64,000 nucleotides of DNA from Eubacterium sp. (GCA_021769425.1 JAETSX010000001.1:92887-156886); one strand, 5' to 3'; positions 1-8,717 are shown, counted from the first letter of the stretch. The notes: generated by a model from the sequence alone, not told the origin. Numbers and translations: made by a program.

Positions 1-357
1 ATCCTTCACCTGCCCCAGAATCTGATCCTCCCCCAGCACAAGAGACTCCAAGCCGGCCGCAATGCGAAACAGCCAGGCCATAGCCTCATTCCCCGATAAC
101 CTGATTAAAAGTTCCTCCAACTCCACATCCGGAAACATTTTTTCATAGATGCTCTGTACCTGAGCCTGCTGCTCCTCCCTCTCATACAGATAATACACTT
201 CACTCCGGTTGCAGGTGGACAATACCATACACTGATCCACCCCGACTTCCTCCGCTTTCTGAAAAAATTCCATTTTCATGGCATCGGTGAAGCTTGTTCT
301 GTCCCGAACCGCAAGAGGGGCATTTTTATAATTTATCCCTAAGAATCCAAATTGCAT
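1..357 (-). CDS. hemA: Glutamyl-tRNA reductase, N-terminal 119 codons (partial)
   Basis: This gene is cut by the left edge of the window, so only its N-terminal part is present. The enzyme reduces glutamyl-tRNA(Glu) to glutamate-1-semialdehyde, the first step of C5 tetrapyrrole synthesis. The translation begins MQFGFLGINYKNAPL, has the catalytic STCNRSE motif with the nucleophilic Cys at about residue 49, and has the family signature GLESLVLGEDQILGQVK at its end. The start ATG at 355-357 has an AAGGAG site 8 nt upstream. Next to two siroheme-dependent sulfite reductases, the likely product is siroheme rather than heme (inference from context). A hairpin terminator separates it from the upstream transporter gene, so it probably has its own promoter within 358-448. 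Confidence 0.9.
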   Translation of the reverse strand, partial: MQFGFLGINYKNAPLAVRDRTSFTDAMKMEFFQKAEEVGVDQCMVLSTCNRSEVYYLYEREEQQAQVQSIYEKMFPDVELEELLIRLSGNEAMAWLFRIAAGLESLVLGEDQILGQVKD

Positions 358-448
358 GTCTGATTCTCCTTATGTATTCTTTTGCGCAAAAACCGCGCAT
401 CTGTTCGCTCCTGTAAAAACCTTACGGGCATATAGAAAAACACCAAAA

Positions 449-472
449 GGGGGCTGCATATCGGCAGCCCCC
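449..472 (-). terminator. Rho-independent terminator after the YeiH-type gene
   Basis: A 9-bp perfect stem (449-457 pairing with 464-472, GGGGGCTGC/GCAGCCCCC) has a 6-nt loop. On the minus strand it is followed by TTTTGGTGTTTTTCT. It lies 43 nt past the stop of the transporter gene and before hemA. Confidence 0.85.
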
Positions 473-515
473 GATGCTTATAAAGCATAACATATTTTTT
501 GTCCATTGGCAATTT

Positions 516-1565
516 CTATCCGATATATCCTGCAAAAAGAAATGCAAAGATATAGGAAGACGCCGCCACACAAGCCCAGGTGATTCCGCCCAATGCAATC
601 GGCTTCAATCCCTTGGAAAATACATCTTTAAACTTAATCTTAAATCCTACGCCCGCCAAAGCAGAGGCAAACAGGAATTTGCTGACTACTTTCAAAAGAT
701 CGCTTCCCACTTCACTGAACACGCCATAAGTGTTCAGACCTGCCATCACTACAAACCAGAGAATGAACATGGGGAACGTCTTCTTTACCACTGCTAAAAT
801 GCTGTCATTGCTTCCAGCTTCTCCATTCTTCTTGGCGTCTTTCGCCATCAGAACGGTCCAGACAATGGCCACAAAAATCAGCATTGTGGTACGCACCAGC
901 TTCACATTCAGTGCGCCGCTGAATTCCGGATTGCCAATCATAGCCTGATAAGTAGCCTGAGCGCCTGCTACGGAAGATGTGTCATTGATGGCAGTGCCTG
1001 CTACAAAAGCAAACTGATTCTCAGTAAATCCGATTGCCGGAGCGATGTACGGATAAGAAAAAGCGGAAATGGTATCAAACAGGAAAATCGCTGCCATACC
1101 AAATGCGATTTCCGCATCTGTCGCTTTGATAATGCGGCTTAAGGTTGCAATGGCCGTACCGCCGCAGATACAGGTTCCGCCGCCAACTAAAACGGAAGTA
1201 TTCTTTGTAACTCCGATTTTTCTGCCCACCAGCATTGCCACTGCAAAAGACAGGCAGATATTAAACAGGATTAAAGGCAGCGCCCGGACACCGGTTCCCA
1301 TAATATCAGCAAAACTTAACGTTCCGCCGGTCATGATAATACCCCAGTTTAAGAACTGTTTGCTGCAATATGTAGTGCCTTCTTTAAAGTCCTTATCCAC
1401 AGACGGGATAATGTTGCAGATAATCATGGAAACTAACAATGCAACCATCGGTCCGCCCATAACCACACGCCCGAACATAGAGGACTGCAAATCTGTGGAC
1501 TTCGTTGCCAGAAATCCAATTATCAGGCACAACAGAATTGCACCGTATTTTTTCTTTGAACCCAT
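516..1565 (-). CDS. yeiH: YeiH/UPF0324 family membrane transporter (putative sulfate/sulfite exporter)
   Basis: A 349-residue integral membrane protein with about ten hydrophobic segments. It belongs to the YeiH (UPF0324, Cons_hypoth698) family, recognised by VGGGTCICGGTAIATLSR near residues 127-144 and AINDTSSVAGA near 192-202. The family is annotated as putative sulfate exporters. Export or handling of a sulfur oxyanion fits the context, but the substrate is not shown by sequence. It is the last gene of the leftward operon (oxidoreductase, sulfite reductase, transporter), starts 20 nt after the reductase stop, and is followed by a strong terminator. Confidence 0.85.
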   Translation of the reverse strand: MGSKKKYGAILLCLIIGFLATKSTDLQSSMFGRVVMGGPMVALLVSMIICNIIPSVDKDFKEGTTYCSKQFLNWGIIMTGGTLSFADIMGTGVRALPLILFNICLSFAVAMLVGRKIGVTKNTSVLVGGGTCICGGTAIATLSRIIKATDAEIAFGMAAIFLFDTISAFSYPYIAPAIGFTENQFAFVAGTAINDTSSVAGAQATYQAMIGNPEFSGALNVKLVRTTMLIFVAIVWTVLMAKDAKKNGEAGSNDSILAVVKKTFPMFILWFVVMAGLNTYGVFSEVGSDLLKVVSKFLFASALAGVGFKIKFKDVFSKGLKPIALGGITWACVAASSYIFAFLFAGYIG

Positions 1566-1585
1566 TTCTTAAATTCCTCCCAAAA

Positions 1586-2545
1586 TCAGCAGGTCGCCCC
1601 TCCTACCAGATGGAGCTGTGCATCCAGGATCTCCTGCTTTCTTTCTAAAATATCATTTGCAAGAAGCTGTTTTTCCACTTCTTCAAATCCGATTCTTGCG
1701 ATGGTGTCTGCAAAACGCTCTCCTGTCTTGCCCTGCTCGCGGAAGAACAAAATTGCTTTTTCCACAGTATCCAGAAGTTCTTCTTCGGAAGTAAACACCT
1801 TGGATAACGGCTGTCCGTGAGCTACTTTTTTGCCCCATCTTCCGCCGATATAAATCTTGTATCCCGGAGTTCCCTCTTCAATTACATCAAAAGGACATTG
1901 CTCCACGCAGCGTCCGCAGTTGTTGCATGCATTTTTGTCAATGACAAGTTCTCCGTCTTCCACTTTTGCCGCGTTCATCGGACAAACAGCTTCCACCTGA
2001 CATTTCTTGCAGCCGTTGCACATATCTTCCTCTGCATTCGGCACAAGCTGTCCCACGATGCCCAGATCGTTCAAATCCGGTTTAACGCAGTTATTGGGAC
2101 ATCCGCCGGTTGCAATTTTAAATTTGTGAGGAAGCTTTACAGTGTGATATCCTTTGTAAAAGCGCTCATGGATCTTCTGAGACAACTCAAAGGTATCATA
2201 CAGTCCATACTGGCAGGTAGTTCCTTTGCAGGATACCACCGGGCGAACCAGAGATCCGGTGCCGCCGGTCTCAAGGCCGGCTTTTGCAATATACTCACGG
2301 AATGGCTCAATATTATCAAAATGGATTCCGCGCACTTCCACGGTAAGGCGTGTGGTAAATTCCACATCTCCATTCCCGAATTTTTCTGCCGCTTCTGCAA
2401 TGACTTTGGTCTGTTCTGCAGTGATTTTACCGTTAACGGTAATCACACGTCCGTTAAATAAATCTGTTCCTTTGTTGTTGAGAAATCCGAGTCCTTTTAC
2501 TCTCTTGATCTCTTCTGGTTTGATTGTACATCCCATATCCCTCAA
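1586..2545 (-). CDS. AsrC-like siroheme [4Fe-4S] sulfite/nitrite reductase with ferredoxin domain
   Basis: This 319-residue protein carries a nitrite/sulfite reductase ferredoxin-like half domain (about 30-95, with TTRLTVEV). The siroheme/4Fe-4S ligand motif follows: CKGTTCQYGLYDT near 106-118 and GGCPNNCVKPDLNDLGIVG near 147-165. Two 4Fe-4S clusters then follow (CNGCKKCQVEAVCP and CNNCGRCVEQCP, about 176-218). The size and order are those of the small anaerobic sulfite reductases (AsrC type). Expected reaction: six-electron reduction of sulfite to sulfide in the cytoplasm. AsrA and AsrB are not adjacent, so the electron donor may be the upstream flavoprotein (inference). Nitrite as substrate cannot be excluded. 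Confidence 0.85.
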   Translation of the reverse strand: MRDMGCTIKPEEIKRVKGLGFLNNKGTDLFNGRVITVNGKITAEQTKVIAEAAEKFGNGDVEFTTRLTVEVRGIHFDNIEPFREYIAKAGLETGGTGSLVRPVVSCKGTTCQYGLYDTFELSQKIHERFYKGYHTVKLPHKFKIATGGCPNNCVKPDLNDLGIVGQLVPNAEEDMCNGCKKCQVEAVCPMNAAKVEDGELVIDKNACNNCGRCVEQCPFDVIEEGTPGYKIYIGGRWGKKVAHGQPLSKVFTSEEELLDTVEKAILFFREQGKTGERFADTIARIGFEEVEKQLLANDILERKQEILDAQLHLVGGATC

Positions 2546-2732
2546 TCTCCTTTTCTTTTTCTATTTTAACAGCAGCCTCCTGCGCCAGAGGCATTTGATA
2601 TTCCTCTGGCTGAAACAGCATGGGCCATTTCTGCAGGGACTGAACCATTATTCTGTATGATAAGGCGCACATCTCTTTGCAGGAACTGAATCCTATCAGC
2701 ATCTGCCTGCGCCTGTTTGGCAATATGATATT
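2546..2732. other. 187-bp gap in the sulfur operon, no supported gene
   Basis: The gap is longer than usual for this operon. On the minus strand a frame with no ATG runs out of the end of the oxidoreductase gene for about 55 codons and ends in GAGGCC before a stop near 2568. No RBS-start pair or family match was recognised. It could be a decayed small gene or simply a leader. Confidence 0.3.
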
Positions 2733-4355
2733 TTATACTTCCACGTCGCTGAACGTGATTCCGCCTTCCAATACTTTCGTATTCTTATATCCATAGAATT
2801 TCAGACGGTTCTGAAGCAGGTAAGCTCTTTTTCCCTTGTTGCATACAAGAAGAATTTTCTCTTCCGGATCCAGTCCTTCTACCGGGCCTTCCACTGTGGT
2901 AAGCTCTACATAAGGCGCGCCTTCAATGGACGGCGCCAGGCAGGCATCCACTACTTTATATCCTTCGGCTGCGCCTTTTGCATACTCTGCCGGCGTAAAT
3001 GTCTCAAACTTGCCGTTAATTTTGTTCATCAGCACATTTAATGTGTGCTCAAAAGGATGAATCGCTGTGGAGAACGGCGGCGCGTAAGCCAAATCCATAT
3101 CTGCCAAATCATTCAGGGTGCCTTTTAACATAATGCCCGTTACAGCAATATCCACCACCTTGTCTACTGCCCCGGCGCCGATTACCTGCACACCCAGCAG
3201 CCTCAAAGAATCCTTGTCTGCAATCATCTTAATGACAAATGTTCCTGCACCTGGGAAATAGTGGGCCTTGTCGTCCACAACCGTAATCACGCTGACAGGA
3301 TGGAAGCCTTCTGCCTCAGCCTGAGCCTCTGTCAACCCGGTTCTTCCTACATTTAAGCCGGGAAGCTTGCACACTGCGGTCCCCAGTACGCCTCGGTAGC
3401 CAAGATCTGCGCCCATCATATTCTGGGCAATCAGACGGCCGCTGATATTTGCGGTAGAGCCCATGGGAGACCATGCCGCCTTCTCCGTCAATGCGTTATG
3501 CACCATTGCGCAGTCCCCTGCCGCATAGATATCCGGAAGGTTTGTCTCTCCCTTTCCATTGGTCAGGATGGTTCCCTTGAACATTTCCAGGCCGATTCCA
3601 TCCAGGAATGATGTGTTGGGGCGGATTCCTGCGCTGAGCACCACCAGATCAGCCTTGTATGCCTTCTTGCTGGTGAGCACCTTCTCCACCTTGCCGTTTC
3701 CTTCCAGCCCTGTTACTGCAACTCCTGTTACCACCGGAATTCCGCTTTCCTGTAATTTGCCTTCCACATATTCTGCCATCTCAGCATCGAATCCCGGAAG
3801 CGCATGCTCTGCCATATCCAGTACGAACGGACGGACTCCCTGTAATTTCAGGTTCTCTGCAATCTCTAATCCGATGTAGCCTGCGCCGACTACCACTGCC
3901 CGTTTCACATCTCCTGCATCTACTATTTCGCGGATTCGGATGGCATCCTCCGGCGTCCGCACGAAGAATACATTCTCCAAATCACAGCCGTCAATGGGCG
4001 GTTTGATGGGGCTTGCGCCTACAGAAATTACCAGTTTGTCATAATCATAGGTCTGTTCCTGCCCGGTAGCCAGGTTAACAGCTGTTACTTTCTTTGCCTC
4101 CGGGTCCACCTTGGTTGCTTCCGTCTCAGTCATTACGGTTACGCCGGTGAGTTTGGCATACTTCTCCGGCGTATTCACAATCAACTGCTCCTTGTCTTCA
4201 ATCACATGCCCCACATAATAGGGAAGTCCGCAGCCTGCATAGGAAATATTCTTCCCTTTATTCAGCACAATGACCTCATTTGCCCGGTCTTCCCGCATCA
4301 GTTTTGCTGCAATCTTAGTGCCCGCTGCAACCCCGCCAAGTACTACTACTTTCAT
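2733..4355 (-). CDS. CoA-disulfide-reductase-like flavoprotein with C-terminal rhodanese domain
   Basis: A 540-residue FAD/NAD(P)H disulfide oxidoreductase. The FAD-binding GGVAAG is at residues 7-12. The single active-site Cys42 lies in YAGCGLPYY, as in CoA-disulfide reductase and NADH oxidase. The NAD-binding GAGYIGLE is near 157-164, followed by the second FAD motif (IYAAGDCA) and the dimerisation domain. Residues from about 450 on form a rhodanese-like domain with a likely sulfur-carrying Cys in VCNKGKRAY. CoADR-rhodanese fusions reduce CoA disulfides, persulfides or polysulfide, fitting the neighbouring sulfite reductase. It is the first gene of the leftward operon, with a promoter at 4418-4446 under probable LysR control. 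Confidence 0.88.
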   Translation of the reverse strand: MKVVVLGGVAAGTKIAAKLMREDRANEVIVLNKGKNISYAGCGLPYYVGHVIEDKEQLIVNTPEKYAKLTGVTVMTETEATKVDPEAKKVTAVNLATGQEQTYDYDKLVISVGASPIKPPIDGCDLENVFFVRTPEDAIRIREIVDAGDVKRAVVVGAGYIGLEIAENLKLQGVRPFVLDMAEHALPGFDAEMAEYVEGKLQESGIPVVTGVAVTGLEGNGKVEKVLTSKKAYKADLVVLSAGIRPNTSFLDGIGLEMFKGTILTNGKGETNLPDIYAAGDCAMVHNALTEKAAWSPMGSTANISGRLIAQNMMGADLGYRGVLGTAVCKLPGLNVGRTGLTEAQAEAEGFHPVSVITVVDDKAHYFPGAGTFVIKMIADKDSLRLLGVQVIGAGAVDKVVDIAVTGIMLKGTLNDLADMDLAYAPPFSTAIHPFEHTLNVLMNKINGKFETFTPAEYAKGAAEGYKVVDACLAPSIEGAPYVELTTVEGPVEGLDPEEKILLVCNKGKRAYLLQNRLKFYGYKNTKVLEGGITFSDVEV

Positions 4356-4417
4356 ATCTTACCTCCTTAAAAGTTGAAAAAGATTGATAAAAATTCGACA
4401 AATTTCTCTATGTTCTA

Positions 4418-4446
4418 ATGATAGCACTTGTTAAATTCCACGTAAA
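4418..4446 (-). promoter_or_regulatory. Sigma-A-type promoter of the sulfur operon
   Basis: Read on the minus strand: -35 TTTACG (4441-4446), 17-bp spacer, -10 TATCAT (4418-4423). The expected transcription start is near 4411, about 55 nt before the oxidoreductase start codon. Confidence 0.6.
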
Positions 4447-4467
4447 ATAGTAAAATATAAACTAAGC

Positions 4468-4485
4468 TATAGGTATTTTCCTATA
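4468..4485. promoter_or_regulatory. Probable LysR-family binding site
   Basis: TATAGG and CCTATA form an inverted repeat around a 6-bp centre. Its centre is about 65 bp upstream of the predicted start of the leftward promoter, the usual place for the recognition site of LysR activators. It lies next to the lysR gene. Confidence 0.55.
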
Positions 4486-4538
4486 AAACCTCCATCGCGC
4501 TTAGCCTATCGTGCGGCGGGCCGCATGGCCGTCATACG

Positions 4539-4609
4539 TCAAATGATTTGCCGGCAGATCCCTGCCCTTTCAGGAAAAATAGCAAATCGCTTGGCAAACA
4601 AGCATACCC
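4539..4609. repeat. Imperfect palindromic repeat related to the 25.5-kb MITE-like element
   Basis: Read on the minus strand, this segment matches the core of the element at 25483-25654. Shared blocks are TTTGCCAA, ATTTGCT, TTTTCCT, AAAG and GGCAAAT, in the same order and spacing. The terminal inverted repeats of the other copy are not evident here, so this may be an older or partial member. Confidence 0.5.
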
Positions 4610-4681
4610 TTTTTCGTATCATACTATGATAACAATGGACAAAACACCACTGTTTTTATCTATATATCAGGAGGATTTCAT

Positions 4682-5560
4682 ATGGCAACCTTAAAACAAT
4701 TAAAAACATTTATTGCCGTAGCGGAATATAAGAAAATGAGCGAAGCAGCCAAACGCCTGTATATTTCCCAGCCTACGGTAAGCCAGATTATCTCTGATCT
4801 GGAAAATGAATATCAGACCAGGCTCTTTGAGCGTTTTCCCAAAGAACTGAAAATCACCCCTTCGGGTCTGCTGCTGTTAGAAAGCGCCAGAGAGATTGCA
4901 GCCAGCCACGAACATTTAGAGCAATCCATGAAACATGCAAACTCCCTGCGTCCTCTGCGCATCGGCGCCACCCTTACAGTGGGAAATACCCTGATGGGCA
5001 CGCTGGCAGAACAGCTCTCCCTCCAGTCCCCCGACATTGACGTCAAAGTATTCGTAGACAATACCCAGACCATTGAGCACCGGATGATTCACAATGAACT
5101 GGACATTGCACTGGTGGAGGGAATTATTGTCCATCAGGAAATTATGACAGAACCTGTGCTGGAGGACACTCTGTGCATCATTTGCGGAAAAGGCCATCCT
5201 TTTGCCGGACGAAGATCCATCGCCATTGAAGAACTGCGGCATCAGAATTTTATTATCTGGGAAAAGGGGAACGGCACCCGAGAGATTTTTGAAAATATTA
5301 TGCTCCATTCTCATATCCCCTTTACGACAAAGTGGGAATGCAGCAGCCGCTGCGGGATTGTGGACGCCGTGCGCCATAATCTGGGCCTGGGCGTTTTATC
5401 CTGGCGGTGCGCAGCCGAATATGAAGAAAAAGGCGACATTTTTATCTGCCCGGTGGAAAATGTATCTATGAAGCGTTACTTTTACCTCTGCCACAATCAC
5501 TGTCATCCTGTCACTTCCCAAATGCAGGAATTTACGGAACTTGTCAAAAAAATAAAATAA
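4682..5560 (+). CDS. LysR-family transcriptional regulator of the sulfur locus
   Basis: A 292-residue LysR protein. The N-terminal winged helix-turn-helix (about 2-60) is LKQLKTFIAVAEYKKMSEAAKRL followed by SQPTVSQIISDLE. The C-terminal co-inducer domain (about 90-290) has the usual two-lobed pattern. It is divergent from the CoADR, sulfite reductase and YeiH genes and upstream of a second sulfite reductase. By position it resembles CysL/YwfK-type activators of sulfite reductase genes, but the effector cannot be read from the sequence. A consensus AGGAGG lies about 7 nt before the ATG. Confidence 0.88.
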   Translation: MATLKQLKTFIAVAEYKKMSEAAKRLYISQPTVSQIISDLENEYQTRLFERFPKELKITPSGLLLLESAREIAASHEHLEQSMKHANSLRPLRIGATLTVGNTLMGTLAEQLSLQSPDIDVKVFVDNTQTIEHRMIHNELDIALVEGIIVHQEIMTEPVLEDTLCIICGKGHPFAGRRSIAIEELRHQNFIIWEKGNGTREIFENIMLHSHIPFTTKWECSSRCGIVDAVRHNLGLGVLSWRCAAEYEEKGDIFICPVENVSMKRYFYLCHNHCHPVTSQMQEFTELVKKIK

Positions 5561-5712
5561 AAATTTTTCCGGAACATGCTGCAGACAGAGTATTTTTCCC
5601 GTTTCCGGGAATACTGAAACCATCCGGCAAATTACAGACTTTGCATCTCTCTGCAGATCTTATGCAGCGTCTTTGTCATACTCTTTATTAAAGTGCCGTA
5701 CAGGAGGTTGCT

Positions 5713-7251
5713 ATGTCCCAGAATTATATTGAAGAATTTCGGGGAGACCTGAAAGAATTCCATGAAATGACGAAAAAGTTCTATCAAAAAGACATCAACA
5801 TTGCCCAATACAAAAGATTTTCCGGCGGATTCGGCAGCTATGCCCAAAGGGGAGGCGCCGCCAGTATGCTGCGCCTTCGTTTTGCCGGAGGTGAAATTAC
5901 AAAGGAACAATTGCTTTTCATTGCAGAAAGTATTGAAAAATATGATATTTCCCTGGTTCACTTTTCCACCTGCCAAAGCGTTCAGCTCCACAATCTGTCC
6001 GAAGCGCAGGTCTGTGCACTAATTGAGGAATCCTTTGACCACGGCATCATTACCCGGGGCGGCGGCGGGGATTATCCCAGAAACGTCATGTGCTCTCCTC
6101 TTTCCGGCGTGCAGCAGGGGGAATGTTTCGATACGCTTCCCTATGCCAAAGAAGCGGCAGAATATTTGCTGGGCTTTATCCACAAAGTAAAGCTGCCCCG
6201 GAAATTAAAAGTGGCCTTTTCCAATTCCAGGGAAAATATCACTCATGTCACTTTCCGGGATCTGGGGTTTGCAGCCAACACACAGGGAACTTTTGACGTT
6301 TACAGCGCCGGAGGGCTGGGGCGGGAGCCGAAAATGGGAGTTCTGACTGCCTCTGGCGTCGCTCCCTCCAAAATTCTGTATTACATCAAAGCCATGATTG
6401 ACACTTTTGTGGCTTACGGAAACTACGAAAGCCGTGCAAAATCCCGCACCCGCTTTCTGCAGGATACCCTGGGGACAGAAGGATATCTCAGGGCATATCG
6501 GGAAAAACTGACCCAGGCAATGGACTCAGAACAGCTGGACCTAAATGTCACTGCCCCCGAAATGAAAAAGCAGGGAATGGAAAAAACGCTGAACCATCCC
6601 CGAGCCATTCCCCAAAAGCAGAAAGGGCTGTACGCTGTCTGCTATCACCCCATCGGCGGCTGCCCCAAACCCGATTTGTTCCGGCGGCTATACCATGCAA
6701 TCCTTCCTATGGAAGAGGTTCTGCTGCGGGTTTCCCCGGATGAAAGCCTGTACCTCATCAACCTGACTGCCGAAGAAGCCGAAACAATTCTTGCCCTGAC
6801 CGAAGACGGAGCCCAGACTTATTTTGAAACCTCCGTCTCCTGTATCGGCGCCTCCATCTGCCAGGTTGGAGCCAGGGATTCTCAGGCGCTTCTGAAGGCC
6901 TGCATTGACAGAGTCCGCAAAGAACGCTTCCCGGATCATGTCCTGCCCAAAATCCATATTTCCGGCTGCCCCTCTTCCTGCTCCGGCCATCCGGTGGCTG
7001 ACCTTGGATTCAGAGGCGGCGTCAAACAGACGCCGGAGGGCCCGAAACCGGCCTTTGCCGTCTATGAAATGGGCTGCCCCATTCAGGGCCAGGAATCTTT
7101 CGGCAAAGAGCTCGGCGTTATGCTGGAATCTGAGATTCCCGAATTTCTTGTGGAACTTGGCAGAGAAATCGCTTCCCGGGGAATGGTTTACTCTGATTTT
7201 ATTCAGAAATACCCGAAAGATTTTCTGAAAATCGCAGACGGCTTTCTATAA
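5713..7251 (+). CDS. Full-length siroheme nitrite/sulfite reductase (ferredoxin type)
   Basis: A 512-residue protein with the two-fold repeat architecture of assimilatory sulfite/nitrite reductases. Siroheme and 4Fe-4S ligands are SCIGASICQVGARDS (about 377-391) and ISGCPSSCSGHP (about 417-428). Anion-binding positions equivalent to E. coli CysI Arg153 (PRNVMC) and Lys215/Lys217 (LPRKLK) are present. The position of Arg83 appears to be Cys87 (FSTCQSVQLH instead of TTRQ), which may mark a subfamily. It starts 152 nt after lysR with its own AGGAGG, so it may be in the lysR transcript or separately promoted. It adds a second sulfite-reducing enzyme to the locus. Sulfite versus nitrite specificity is open. 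Confidence 0.87.
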   Translation: MSQNYIEEFRGDLKEFHEMTKKFYQKDINIAQYKRFSGGFGSYAQRGGAASMLRLRFAGGEITKEQLLFIAESIEKYDISLVHFSTCQSVQLHNLSEAQVCALIEESFDHGIITRGGGGDYPRNVMCSPLSGVQQGECFDTLPYAKEAAEYLLGFIHKVKLPRKLKVAFSNSRENITHVTFRDLGFAANTQGTFDVYSAGGLGREPKMGVLTASGVAPSKILYYIKAMIDTFVAYGNYESRAKSRTRFLQDTLGTEGYLRAYREKLTQAMDSEQLDLNVTAPEMKKQGMEKTLNHPRAIPQKQKGLYAVCYHPIGGCPKPDLFRRLYHAILPMEEVLLRVSPDESLYLINLTAEEAETILALTEDGAQTYFETSVSCIGASICQVGARDSQALLKACIDRVRKERFPDHVLPKIHISGCPSSCSGHPVADLGFRGGVKQTPEGPKPAFAVYEMGCPIQGQESFGKELGVMLESEIPEFLVELGREIASRGMVYSDFIQKYPKDFLKIADGFL

Positions 7252-7285
7252 TATATCTATTTTATCTGAGAAGCCAAAATCTCTC

Positions 7286-7415
7286 TGCAGACAATTGCCG
7301 GCCTCCTATAAACGATAAAATATCTGCTGCAGCTGGCCTTCTATAAACGATAATACGCCTGTTGCAGACAATTGCCAGCCTTCTATAAACGATAAAATGC
7401 CTGCTGCAGACAATG
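7286..7415. repeat. Tandem repeat, 42-bp unit, about 3 copies
   Basis: Units start with TGCAG at 7286, 7328, 7363 and 7405. Unit lengths are 42, 35 (a 7-bp deletion) and 42 bp, plus an 11-bp partial copy. The shared core is TTCTATAAACGATAA. It fills the gap between two convergent genes and ends just before the aldo/keto reductase stop codon. No terminator with a T tract was seen here. Confidence 0.85.
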
Positions 7416-7416
7416 T

Positions 7417-8544
7417 TTATTTTAATTTTTCCGCGAAATCTGCCATAGCTTCCGAAATCTTAATCTGCTGAGGGCAGACTGCTTCACAGCTTCTGCACCC
7501 GATGCAGGAATCCGGATGCTTTTCTTTGGGCGCTGCCATCAACGCCATCGGCGCAATAAATCCTCCGCCGGTAAAATTATGTTCATTGTACAGTTCCAGC
7601 AGAGAAGGAATATCCAGCTTCTTCGGACAATGGCTGACACAGTAGCGGCAGGCGGTGCAGGGAAGCGTCCCGTTCAGCATCCCGTCTGCCACAGACAGCA
7701 GAGCGTCCATTTCATCCTGGTTTAACGGCAATTCAGTCTCAAAGGTTCTGATATTTTCCTGTAACTGCTTTAAATCGGACATACCGGAAAGAGTCACGGT
7801 TACCCCTGGTACAGACTGAAGGAACCGGAAAGCCCATGCAGGAATCTTTTCTTCCGGCCGCATTGCTTTCAGCGTTTCTTTGGCATGTTCCGGAAGCTTT
7901 GCCAGCCTGCCGCCCCGCAGCGGTTCCATGACCCATACCGGAATCTGATATTCCCGCAGCAGCTCTGTTTTTCCTTTGGCATTCTGGAAAGACCAGTCCA
8001 GATAATTAAGCTGAATCTGGCAGAATTCCATATCTTTGCCGTAAGCCTCAAGAAAACGCTTCATCACCTCAATGCTTCCATGGGCAGAAAAACCAAGATG
8101 ATGGATACGGCCCTTTTTCTTCTGCTCCATCAGGTATTGGTAAATCCCATGGCTTTCATCCAGATATGCGTCAATATTCATTTCGCATACATTGTGAAAC
8201 AGGTAAAAATCAAAATAATCCACCTGGCATTTCTCCAGCTGTTTTTCAAAAATCTCCTCCACTTTATCCATATTGGAGAGATCGTATCCCGGAAACTTGG
8301 TGGCCAGATAAAAACTCTCTCTGGGATATCTGCTCAGGGCCTTTCCCATTGCCAGCTCCGAATTGCCGCTGTGGTATCCCCAGGCCGTATCATAGTAATT
8401 GACCCCCTGTTTCATGGCATAATCCACCATTTCTTCTGTTGCAGCTTCATCAATCCTGCTGTCATCTTTGCCAATCACCGGCAGACGCATTGCACCCATT
8501 CCAAGGGCTGATAACTTCAAATCCTGAAACTCTTTGTATACCAT
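7417..8544 (-). CDS. Aldo/keto reductase with C-terminal 2x[4Fe-4S] ferredoxin domain
   Basis: A 375-residue protein. Residues 1-280 form an aldo/keto reductase barrel: GMGAMRLP, NYYDTAWGYH with the catalytic Tyr region, and HHLGFSAHG. The C-terminal 80 residues hold two 4Fe-4S motifs (CTACRYCVSHCP near 298-309 and CIGCRSCEAVCP near 348-359). Such AKR-ferredoxin proteins are common in Clostridia and probably exchange electrons between NAD(P)H and a ferredoxin-linked partner. The substrate is unknown. It is convergent with the sulfite reductase gene and monocistronic. Confidence 0.85.
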   Translation of the reverse strand: MVYKEFQDLKLSALGMGAMRLPVIGKDDSRIDEAATEEMVDYAMKQGVNYYDTAWGYHSGNSELAMGKALSRYPRESFYLATKFPGYDLSNMDKVEEIFEKQLEKCQVDYFDFYLFHNVCEMNIDAYLDESHGIYQYLMEQKKKGRIHHLGFSAHGSIEVMKRFLEAYGKDMEFCQIQLNYLDWSFQNAKGKTELLREYQIPVWVMEPLRGGRLAKLPEHAKETLKAMRPEEKIPAWAFRFLQSVPGVTVTLSGMSDLKQLQENIRTFETELPLNQDEMDALLSVADGMLNGTLPCTACRYCVSHCPKKLDIPSLLELYNEHNFTGGGFIAPMALMAAPKEKHPDSCIGCRSCEAVCPQQIKISEAMADFAEKLK

Positions 8545-8717
8545 AATCTGTTCCTCCCAACGATTTTGTTTTTCTATAGTATAAAACAGAATGATCCGGC
8601 CTGCAAATACTTTTCTTGTTCTCCATAACTTTTATATACCCAGCAACAATTCAGCCCAGGACTTTGCACTGGCTGCAAAGTCCGTAACTCTACTCATACA
8701 CAGGGGAATATTTCCTA

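Larger units (their letters stand above)
4356..4681. promoter_or_regulatory. Divergent control region of the sulfur locus
   Basis: This 326-bp gap separates the leftward sulfur operon from the rightward lysR gene. It holds the operon promoter (4418-4446), the LysR-type inverted repeat (4468-4485) and a repetitive imperfect palindrome (4539-4609). The lysR start is preceded by AGGAGG about 7 nt upstream. Confidence 0.7.

Noticed and set aside
1817..2461. 214-codon plus-strand frame opposite the sulfite reductase
   Set aside because: Antisense shadow; the minus-strand protein has clear catalytic motifs and operon context.
2454..2723. 89-codon minus-strand gene between the oxidoreductase and sulfite reductase
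   Set aside because: It starts at TTG without RBS and its second half is an out-of-frame reading of the sulfite reductase start.
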